Below, in pieces: positions 7,599 to 14,251 of a stretch of 64,000 nucleotides of DNA; within the stretch, counting starts at the first letter, position 1, and each line of letters begins with the position of its first letter. Under the pieces are notes generated by a model, which was given only the letters and a program-made list of their open reading frames with translations, ran no database searches and was not told the DNA's origin. This stretch comes from Maribacter aestuarii. Lineage in GTDB: Bacteria > Bacteroidota > Bacteroidia > Flavobacteriales > Flavobacteriaceae. Location: positions 2,370,501-2,434,500 of the forward strand of contig NZ_CP107031.2 in NCBI RefSeq assembly GCF_027474845.2, given 5' to 3'. The position numbers were made by a program, and so were the translations under genes.

Positions 7599-8540
7599 AT
7601 GAAAAACAACCCTAAAACTTCTGTCATTTTCCTGCTGCTTCCTTTGGTATTGTTGAGCATAGGAACAATAGTTAAACCCTCGGATATTGGTTTCTATAAG
7701 AATCCTGATAGCCTATACGACAGTATTAAAAGGCCCAATATTCCCAAATGGGTAAGCAATATTGATACCGTTCACATTCACGACTATTTTAGATACCTTG
7801 ATTCATTAGTCGTCGCCTACGATTCCTTGACCAATTATCCATTGTCAGAACATCTTTTGGTACGTGCCAACCCTTGGATAATGGACACCTTGGCCAATAC
7901 GGATTATTATCGTTTAATGCAACGAGATTCGTTCGTTTACGACCAAAAACAGCTTATTGTGTTGCGTCCGGCCGATTCTATATTCATACCCGATGCCGCT
8001 ACCGCGTATGGTCTTATCGAAAAAATGAATAAGACGCATATTGATATTAATATCCCTGAATTTAAGTTGCGTATTTATGAGGATGCCACTTTGCTGTATA
8101 CTTTTCCCATAAGGGTTGGACAAAACCGCAAACGTTATTTGAAAATGGGCGACAGAATTACCGATTTGCGAACCAAAACCGGCAAGGGTGAAATTGTGGA
8201 TTATAGGCGCGACCCTTTTTTCTATAATCCTGTGGATGGGAAACGATTTTACCGGACCAAACGGGACGATGACAGAACCACAATGATGCCACAGATACCT
8301 TGGATAGAAACCGAGATTAATGGTATGCGTAACGGACAGCTCATACATCCCACCACCAACCCCAAATCATTGGGTAAAGCCTATTCCAATGGCTGTATCG
8401 GAACCAGGGAATCCGATGCGTGGATAATTTATTATCATGCGCCGATAGGTACAAAAATTACTATTCGGTATGACTTAAAGGTCAAGGATTCAACGGATAC
8501 TGAAAGCGTACTGAAGGATATCTATGCCTACGGTAATTGA
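7599..8540 (+). CDS. L,D-transpeptidase (YkuD domain), exported
   Basis: The 313-residue protein begins with a hydrophobic export or anchor segment (NPKTSVIFLLLPLVLLSIG) and carries a C-terminal YkuD catalytic domain from about residue 155 (IDINIPEFKLRIYED) with His250 in LIHPTTNPKSLG and Cys266 in SNGCIGTRESDAW. The active-site motif is SNGC rather than the usual SHGC. L,D-transpeptidases make 3-3 cross-links in peptidoglycan or attach proteins to it, using a Cys nucleophile resistant to most penicillins. A bidirectional terminator follows at 8649. Its place in this island suggests envelope reinforcement under stress. Confidence 0.85.
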   Translation: MKNNPKTSVIFLLLPLVLLSIGTIVKPSDIGFYKNPDSLYDSIKRPNIPKWVSNIDTVHIHDYFRYLDSLVVAYDSLTNYPLSEHLLVRANPWIMDTLANTDYYRLMQRDSFVYDQKQLIVLRPADSIFIPDAATAYGLIEKMNKTHIDINIPEFKLRIYEDATLLYTFPIRVGQNRKRYLKMGDRITDLRTKTGKGEIVDYRRDPFFYNPVDGKRFYRTKRDDDRTTMMPQIPWIETEINGMRNGQLIHPTTNPKSLGKAYSNGCIGTRESDAWIIYYHAPIGTKITIRYDLKVKDSTDTESVLKDIYAYGN

Positions 8541-8648
8541 ACAAATTTATGGGAACATACGCATTACGTCAAATACCTAAATAAAAGAGAAGAACATCTT
8601 GACAATATTTTAAAGATTAATAATCAGAATCTCAAAATATTTAATACA

Positions 8649-8671
8649 AAAACCCCTCAATGAGGGGTTTT
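8649..8671. terminator. bidirectional intrinsic terminator
   Basis: A perfect ten-base stem AAAACCCCTC / GAGGGGTTTT with a three-base loop lies between the L,D-transpeptidase (plus) and the 40-residue membrane protein gene (minus). A/T runs on both sides allow it to act in both directions. Confidence 0.85.
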
Positions 8672-8715
8672 CCTAAAGTAATTTTTAATCGAATAAATTA
8701 TCGTTTCAATTAAAT

Positions 8716-8838
8716 TTAGATTAAGCCAACTAAGGCCATTAAAGTTCCAACTGCAACTACGGCCAAAAAGGCGTTCATCGCAATAATTAATACTGATAGA
8801 TAGGAATCTACCACAGATTTAAATGATAAATGGTTCAT
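8716..8838 (-). CDS. 40-residue predicted membrane protein
   Basis: The frame translates as a short polar head (MNHLSFKSVVDSY) followed by one long hydrophobic segment ending in VGTLMALVGLI. One transmembrane helix is predicted by eye. A near-consensus -7 element (TAACTTTA) lies on the minus strand about 15-20 bases upstream, and a terminator follows. No family was recognised. It resembles in layout the 45-residue protein at 9091-9228. Single-helix peptides of this size can be type I toxins, membrane stress peptides or complex subunits; nothing here decides among these. Confidence 0.5.
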   Translation of the reverse strand: MNHLSFKSVVDSYLSVLIIAMNAFLAVVAVGTLMALVGLI

Positions 8839-9090
8839 AACGTTACCTACTTTAAAGTTATATCCTATTAAAATTAAGATATGCTTTCGATGAACGACGT
8901 GGCAATGTTGTAAAATCCTACAAATATGTGGTGTATGGGTACTTTTTTGTGGTCTAAATTTCGGATAATATGCATTTTACCGAAGAACTTGGAATTTTAT
9001 CGGATTCTGATTCCCTAGAATATATTAGCAATTAGGACGACCATTTGATAGTCAACGTAAGGTGAACTGATTCTTGAAAACGGGTAATAA

Positions 9091-9228
9091 TTAGTCAAAA
9101 AAACCAATCATTTCGGCAATTGCCGCTAAGGGAATAGCAATTAGAATAGCTACTAAGCAAAATATCATCAATTTTAAAAACCCATTAAGCATTTTCACGC
9201 CTGAGCTAAGTTCCTGTTCCATAATCAT
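9091..9228 (-). CDS. 45-residue predicted membrane protein
   Basis: The product reads MIMEQELSSGVKMLNGFLK, then a strongly hydrophobic helix LMIFCLVAILIAIPLAAIA, then EMIGFFD. ATG 9222 (MEQEL) is an alternative start. Like the neighbour at 8716 it is a one-helix protein with a short polar head, on the same strand and about 250 bases upstream of it. The two may be distant paralogues, but the similarity (LS near the head, alternating Ala/Ile/Val helix) is too weak to be certain. Confidence 0.5.
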   Translation of the reverse strand: MIMEQELSSGVKMLNGFLKLMIFCLVAILIAIPLAAIAEMIGFFD

Positions 9229-9378
9229 ATAGTGTTGTTTTCTCTAATATATGGAGAATGTGGCGAAAAAAGACCGAATGGAGTTGTAAATCGACTAAAA
9301 GTTAAAAAACACCTATAAATACAATCTTTTAGGTTGTAGGTTATTCAAGCGCTGGTTTAATTATTCAATCTCCGATAT

Positions 9379-9630
9379 TCAAAAAGAGGAAGGAATGCTA
9401 TCTCCGCTCAAAGCCAATTTAGGTTTTAACGTATCCAAATTTTGCTTGAATTTGGTTTTCTCTCTTTCTTCAGGATTTTTTTTAAAGAGGTTTATGGAGT
9501 CTACCTTTTCTTCATTGGGTTCAGGCACGCCTTTTACAGGAACTGTATCTTTCGTTTTTACGAATGATTCCCTGCAGGAAAACAGTATAAAAATTACAAG
9601 TAAGTATATTGCTATTCGGAAAAACTTCAT
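9379..9630 (-). CDS. small lipoprotein of unknown function
   Basis: The 83-residue product has a lipoprotein signal: MKFFRIAIYLLVIFILFSC, with the lipobox Cys at residue 19. The mature part is charged, rich in Lys, Glu and Pro, and has no recognisable domain. It starts 18 bases after the waaA stop on the same strand, so it is probably co-transcribed with the Kdo transferase gene and may act at the outer membrane. Confidence 0.7.
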   Translation of the reverse strand: MKFFRIAIYLLVIFILFSCRESFVKTKDTVPVKGVPEPNEEKVDSINLFKKNPEEREKTKFKQNLDTLKPKLALSGDSIPSSF

Positions 9631-9648
9631 ATAAAACAGGGTGTTGTG

Positions 9649-10884
9649 CTATAATAATGTACGGATATGCTCCATAATTTGGATGCTTGCCCCTTTGTTG
9701 TTAAGTATAAATTGCTCGTTAATTTTTCCTATTCTATCTCTTAAATCTTTATTACTGAATAATTTTTTTACCGTCTCAGAAAAACTTATTTCACTTTTGA
9801 CTGGAATGATTCCACCTAATTCCACTAAATTCTCCGCCTCTCTAAAGCCTTTGTAATTCGGGCCGATTAGTACGGGAACCCCGAAAACCGCAGGTTCTAA
9901 GGTATTGTGAAGTCCCGTAGCGAAACCTCCGCCCACATAGGAAACGTCTGCGTAACTATATACCTTTGTCAAAATTCCAATGGTATCCAGAATAAGTACA
10001 TCGGCATCCTCGATATTTTGGTTCTCAAGATTGGAGAATAGTATACTTTTCTTGGTAATACTCTTTTTTAAATCTTGAATATGTGCTGATTTTAAGGTGT
10101 GTGGGGCGATAATAAACTTTTCATCCATAGAGGATGTATTTATGTAGGGAACAATTATCTTTTCGTCTTCTGGCCAAGTACTGCCAGCTACCGTGCAAAA
10201 ACTTGATTGTTTAAATTTTTTGATGAAATCCAACTGGTTGTCTCTTTCCAAAATCTCATGAACCCTATCAAAGCGGGTGTCCCCAGAAACAGTTACATTG
10301 CTCAAATTAATGGACTCTAAAAGCTTTTTGGAAGTATCATCTTGTACATAGAAATGTGTGAAGGCCAATAATGCTTTTCTCATAAATCCACCATAACCCT
10401 TAAAATAAATTTGATTGGATTTAAACAAGGCGGATACCAGTAGGGTGGGTATGGCACGCTTTTTCAATTCGGCCAGGTAGTTCGGCCAAATTTCATATTT
10501 AATGAACAGGACTAACTCTGGATGAGCCAAATCTAGGAAGGCGCTTACTTTTTTTTTGGTATCCATGGGAAGGTAACAAACCACATGGGCTGCTTTTGTG
10601 TTTTTCTTAATTTCATAACCCGAAGGAGAGAAGAAAGTCAGCAATAATTTATGCTGAGGATATCGTTGTCTGATTTTTTCCATAACAGGCAAACCTTGCT
10701 CGTATTCTCCCAGAGATGCGGCATGCACCCAGATAACGCTATCGGTTTCTGAAACGTGTTTTTTAAGTGTGGATAAGGTATTTTTCCTGCCTTTGACAAA
10801 AAGGTTGAGTTTGGGGTTTATGTGGGACAGAAGTTTTAAAAACTGCCATGTTAGGGAAACAATAAAATTATAGATTGTTGGCAA
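9649..10884 (-). CDS. waaA: 3-deoxy-D-manno-octulosonic acid (Kdo) transferase
   Basis: WaaA (KdtA) transfers Kdo from CMP-Kdo to lipid A precursor at the cytoplasmic face of the inner membrane. The 411-residue protein has the N-terminal membrane-associated segment, VWVHAASLGEYEQG-like text (IWVHAASLGEYEQG), the KYEIWPNYL motif, VSGDTRFDRV and the donor-site VSYVGGGFATGLHNTLEPA. The frame has no ATG near its start: TTG 10884 is the first plausible start (relatives begin with a similar YNF segment). A run of nine A residues on the coding strand (KKK codons) is intact in frame. Confidence 0.92.
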   Translation of the reverse strand: MPTIYNFIVSLTWQFLKLLSHINPKLNLFVKGRKNTLSTLKKHVSETDSVIWVHAASLGEYEQGLPVMEKIRQRYPQHKLLLTFFSPSGYEIKKNTKAAHVVCYLPMDTKKKVSAFLDLAHPELVLFIKYEIWPNYLAELKKRAIPTLLVSALFKSNQIYFKGYGGFMRKALLAFTHFYVQDDTSKKLLESINLSNVTVSGDTRFDRVHEILERDNQLDFIKKFKQSSFCTVAGSTWPEDEKIIVPYINTSSMDEKFIIAPHTLKSAHIQDLKKSITKKSILFSNLENQNIEDADVLILDTIGILTKVYSYADVSYVGGGFATGLHNTLEPAVFGVPVLIGPNYKGFREAENLVELGGIIPVKSEISFSETVKKLFSNKDLRDRIGKINEQFILNNKGASIQIMEHIRTLL

Positions 10885-10943
10885 ACCGATGTATTTACGG
10901 CTAAATTACATTTCTTTCCAGAAAATCATTGTAGCGCGTTTCG

Positions 10944-10951
10944 TATTTTTG
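10944..10951 (+). promoter_or_regulatory. -7 promoter element before the DegT-type aminotransferase
   Basis: TATTTTTG matches the Bacteroidetes -7 consensus TAnnTTTG; transcription would begin near 10956, giving a leader of about 20 bases. No convincing -33 TTG is seen at the right distance. Confidence 0.45.
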
Positions 10952-10974
10952 CCCAGTATAGCTAATCTCAAAAG

Positions 10975-12129
10975 ATGAAGAAAATCCAAATGGTAGACCT
11001 AGGAGGTCAATATCAGGAAATAAAGGAGCAGGTCAACGCCTCCATCAACCAAATTTTAGAAACATCGGCATTTATAAACGGACCAGAGGTTCATGCCTTT
11101 CAAAAAGATTTAGAGGACTATTTGGATGTAAAGCACGTAATACCTTGTGCCAATGGTACCGATGCCCTTCAGATAGCGATGATGGGCCTTGGGCTTAAGC
11201 CTGGTGACGAGGTTATTACTGCGGACTTTACTTTTGCCGCAACAGTAGAGGTCATTGCACTCTTACAGCTCACCCCTGTATTGGTGGATGTGGACCCAGA
11301 GACTTTTAATATTGATATACAGGCAATAGAGAAAGCCATAACCCCAAAAACTAAGGCAATCGTTCCTGTGCATCTGTTCGGGCAGTGCGCCGATATGGAT
11401 GCGATATTGGAAATAGCGGAGAGACATGATTTATTCGTGATTGAGGACAATGCACAGGCCATTGGAGCAAAGTATCTATCCAGAACGGGAAAGAAAAGCA
11501 TGGCCGGTACTATGGGACATGTGGGGGCAACATCATTTTTCCCTTCCAAAAACCTTGGCTGTTACGGCGATGGGGGAGCAATTTTCACCAATGACGATGA
11601 TTTGGCGCATACCATCCGCGGAATCGTTAATCATGGTATGTATGAAAGATACCATCACGATGTAATAGGGGTCAACTCCAGGTTAGATTCCATTCAAGCA
11701 GCGGTATTAAGGTCAAAATTACCAAAATTGGATACCTATTGTGAGGCAAGGAGAAATGCAGCCAGAAAATATTCAAAAGCTTTTAAAGATCAGCCAAATA
11801 TAATTGTCCCTACAACGGTCAACGGCTGTGAAGGGATTTGTGATATTTGTGATTGTCATGTTTTTCATCAATACACGCTTCGAATTACCAATGGAAAAAG
11901 GGATGAACTAGTAAAGTTCTTGAATGCTAACGATGTACCCTGTGGTGTTTATTATCCTATCCCCCTGCATCGGCAAAAGGCTTATCTGGATGAGCGTTAC
12001 TTAGAAAAAGATTTTCCGGTAACCAATCAGTTAGTGAAGGAGGTGATTTCCTTACCTATGCATACGGAACTTGATGATGAACAGATCGACTATATAACTT
12101 CCACGGTTATCGGTTTTGTTAACGGATAA
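10975..12129 (+). CDS. DegT/DnrJ/EryC1/StrS-type PLP-dependent sugar aminotransferase
   Basis: The 384-residue protein has the family pattern: N-terminal MVDLGGQYQEIKEQV, the PLP-phosphate site CANGTDALQIAMMGLGLKPG, EDNAQAIGAKY with the PLP-binding Asp, and FFPSKNLGCYGDGG with the Schiff-base Lys. These enzymes aminate nucleotide-linked keto-sugars for LPS, capsule or glycoprotein glycans. An unusual Cys-rich stretch, CEGICDICDCHVFHQY, lies near residues 284-299 before the conserved HQYTLR. The neighbours waaA and galE point to surface polysaccharide synthesis. It starts a two-gene unit with galE, 44 bases apart. Confidence 0.9.
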   Translation: MKKIQMVDLGGQYQEIKEQVNASINQILETSAFINGPEVHAFQKDLEDYLDVKHVIPCANGTDALQIAMMGLGLKPGDEVITADFTFAATVEVIALLQLTPVLVDVDPETFNIDIQAIEKAITPKTKAIVPVHLFGQCADMDAILEIAERHDLFVIEDNAQAIGAKYLSRTGKKSMAGTMGHVGATSFFPSKNLGCYGDGGAIFTNDDDLAHTIRGIVNHGMYERYHHDVIGVNSRLDSIQAAVLRSKLPKLDTYCEARRNAARKYSKAFKDQPNIIVPTTVNGCEGICDICDCHVFHQYTLRITNGKRDELVKFLNANDVPCGVYYPIPLHRQKAYLDERYLEKDFPVTNQLVKEVISLPMHTELDDEQIDYITSTVIGFVNG

Positions 12130-12173
12130 TTAATGGTTTAGAATAAATTCGCGTCAATACGTAAAAATTAAAA

Positions 12174-13190
12174 ATGAAAGTACTGGTAACAGGAGGTCTA
12201 GGCTTTATTGGTTCGCATACCGTTGTAGAACTTCAAAACAAAGGATTTGAGGTGGTTATTATTGATGACTGTTCTAACTCGGAAGAAAAGGTATTGGAAG
12301 GTATAGAGGCCATTACTGGAAAAAAACCGGTCTTTGAAAAATTGGATTTAAAGGAAAAGAGTATAGTTGAGGACTTTTTCAAAAGACATCAAGATGTCCA
12401 AGGCGTCATTCATTTTGCCGCCTCAAAAGCCGTTGGGGAAAGTGTAGAAAAACCACTTTTGTATTATGAAAATAATTTAGGAACCCTGGTTTATATCTTA
12501 AAAGAACTGTGTAAAAAGGAAAAGGCCAGTTTTATATTTAGTTCATCTTGTACGGTATATGGTCAGGCAGATAAAATGCCCATTACGGAGGACGCCCCTG
12601 TAAAAGTTGCTGAATCACCTTATGGGAATACCAAACAAATGGGGGAGGAAATCATAGCGGATACATGCAAAGTTACCCCAAACCTTAATGCCATAGCCTT
12701 GAGATATTTTAACCCTATGGGTGCGCATCCTTCCACGGAAATTGGTGAGCTTCCTAAAGGGGTTCCCCAGAATCTGGTTCCATTTATTACTCAGACTGGG
12801 ATAGGCATGCGGAATCAGCTATCCGTTTTTGGAGATGATTACCCTACACCAGATGGCACCTGTATCAGAGATTATATTTATGTGGTAGATTTGGCCAAGG
12901 CGCATGTGGTAGCTTTGGAGAGATTGTTGGAAGGAAAGAACGAAGAAAATTACGAGGTGTTTAACGTTGGTACAGGAAAGGGTAGTTCGGTACTGGAAGT
13001 GATTGAAAGTTTTGAAAGGGTATCAGGTAAAAAGCTTAACTATAAAATAGTTGGCAGACGACCCGGAGACATCACGGCTGCCTATGCTGATACCACAAAA
13101 GCAAATACCGTTCTGGGATGGAAAGCGGAATATTCCTTGGATGAGGCCATGAAATATGCATGGATTTGGGAGCAGAAAATAAGGGACTGA
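12174..13190 (+). CDS. galE: UDP-glucose 4-epimerase
   Basis: GalE interconverts UDP-glucose and UDP-galactose with bound NAD. The 338-residue protein begins KVLVTGGLGFIGSHTVVEL with the GxxGxxG NAD site. It has SSSCTVYG and the catalytic YGNTK (YxxxK), followed by LRYFNPMGAHPS and GTCIRDYIYVVDLAKAHV, the GalE hallmarks. The length is standard. It follows the sugar aminotransferase gene and supplies precursors for surface glycans. Confidence 0.95.
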   Translation: MKVLVTGGLGFIGSHTVVELQNKGFEVVIIDDCSNSEEKVLEGIEAITGKKPVFEKLDLKEKSIVEDFFKRHQDVQGVIHFAASKAVGESVEKPLLYYENNLGTLVYILKELCKKEKASFIFSSSCTVYGQADKMPITEDAPVKVAESPYGNTKQMGEEIIADTCKVTPNLNAIALRYFNPMGAHPSTEIGELPKGVPQNLVPFITQTGIGMRNQLSVFGDDYPTPDGTCIRDYIYVVDLAKAHVVALERLLEGKNEENYEVFNVGTGKGSSVLEVIESFERVSGKKLNYKIVGRRPGDITAAYADTTKANTVLGWKAEYSLDEAMKYAWIWEQKIRD

Positions 13191-13266
13191 TTAAACTGTT
13201 CTCAATTTAATCTGAAGTTAAAAATTGAATAGACCCCTATAAATATTTCATTTTGTAGATTTAGGA

Positions 13267-13617
13267 ATGGACTTTTCAAATACCATTCAGTTACTTCAAT
13301 ATGCACAGGATAATGCCTTGTTACAAAGGCTTCATCAGCAATTGCGAAAAGACTTTACTTTGGCCAATATTGCATTCGATATTAAAAGTGACATCTCGAT
13401 TGATGGTTTGAAGGATTTGCTTCAGGAGAAGATTTACCTGCTGGTCATGGAGCACTTTGATCGTTACCTGAACTTGCTTTATGTAATTGATATTTCTGAA
13501 AAGGCTTTTAAAGAAATCAGAGTGACCGATGCCGTAGAAGTGTCACAACAAGTATCCTTTATTATCCTTAAAAGAGAGTTGGAGAAAATTTTAACTAGGG
13601 ACAGCTATTCTTCATAA
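13267..13617 (+). CDS. conserved hypothetical protein
   Basis: A 116-residue soluble protein with no signal peptide. It is mostly helical by eye: leucine-rich LLQYAQDNALLQRLHQQLRKDF at the start, and a C-terminal helix SFIILKRELEKIL. I do not recognise a domain. It follows galE by 76 bases and its stop abuts that of the convergent outer-membrane protein gene at 13618. The product looks like a small flavobacterial protein of unknown role. Confidence 0.7.
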   Translation: MDFSNTIQLLQYAQDNALLQRLHQQLRKDFTLANIAFDIKSDISIDGLKDLLQEKIYLLVMEHFDRYLNLLYVIDISEKAFKEIRVTDAVEVSQQVSFIILKRELEKILTRDSYSS

Positions 13618-14133
13618 TCAGAAATAGACCCTGACAAAAGGCATGAGTGCATTTAAATAGATGCTTTTTTCGTCGTTGTACAGAACATCATAACGTAGCC
13701 CAACCGTCACATTATAGGTACTGTAGCCCACCCCCAAGAATAGGGCAGGGGACCAATAATTATCCGTAATGTCATTTGGAAAGGCATTTAACGTTCTGTT
13801 GATTCGTAGTTGTTCAAGCTCGGCGGACAGTTGAATTTGTGGAATAGGATTATAAAGGGATAATAGGCTCCCGCCGTAGGCCAGCAACTTATTGTCATTA
13901 AACTTGGCGTAATTAAAACTCAGGCTAACACCAGCTGCAAATTGCGGATTAAATTGATAGATCGCGCTGGGAGCTATAGAGCCGTTGAAGCCGCCATTTG
14001 TGAACCCAAGTCCTATCCCGCCACCGAAACGTACTTGCCTCCAGAAATCACTGGAACCGACGCTACCTTGCGATTGTGCAAAGCAGGTAAAAGAGATGAA
14101 TAATAGGGTTAGCAAGTACTTTTTTAAGGTCAT
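13618..14133 (-). CDS. outer-membrane beta-barrel-like protein next to sucA
   Basis: The 171-residue protein has a signal peptide (MTLKKYLLTLLFISFTCFAQSQ) and alternating aromatic and small residues with Gly-rich turns (GGGIGLGFTNGGFNGS, FLGVGYSTYNVTVGLRYDV), ending in VRVYF with a terminal Phe as in outer-membrane barrels. Relatives are often labelled alpha-ketoglutarate decarboxylase only because they lie beside sucA; nothing enzymatic is visible. It is divergent from sucA with 118 bases between the starts. Confidence 0.75.
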   Translation of the reverse strand: MTLKKYLLTLLFISFTCFAQSQGSVGSSDFWRQVRFGGGIGLGFTNGGFNGSIAPSAIYQFNPQFAAGVSLSFNYAKFNDNKLLAYGGSLLSLYNPIPQIQLSAELEQLRINRTLNAFPNDITDNYWSPALFLGVGYSTYNVTVGLRYDVLYNDEKSIYLNALMPFVRVYF

Positions 14134-14209
14134 TTTAGAGGATTGTGAAGTAAACTTTCATTTTTTTTAATAATAGGCTACAACTTTCTTATAGATATTG
14201 TAAATGTTG

Positions 14210-14217
14210 TATTTTTG
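14210..14217 (+). promoter_or_regulatory. -7 promoter element before sucA
   Basis: TATTTTTG fits TAnnTTTG; transcription would begin near 14222, 30 bases before the sucA ATG. Confidence 0.45.
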
Positions 14218-14251
14218 ATGAAATTTATTCTAAAGATACAGAAAGTAATTC

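Larger units (their letters stand above)
8541..9378. other. gene-poor stretch with a terminator and two tiny membrane-protein genes
   Basis: These 838 bases contain no frame longer than 50 codons that looks coding. They hold a terminator hairpin (8649-8671) and two minus-strand genes of 40 and 45 codons (8716-8838, 9091-9228). The remainder, including 8840-9090 and 9230-9378, shows no other structure I can support. Confidence 0.6.

Noticed and set aside
13618..14133. The label alpha-ketoglutarate decarboxylase for the sucA neighbour
   Set aside because: The protein has a signal peptide and barrel-like strands and no catalytic motif; the label arises from its place beside sucA.
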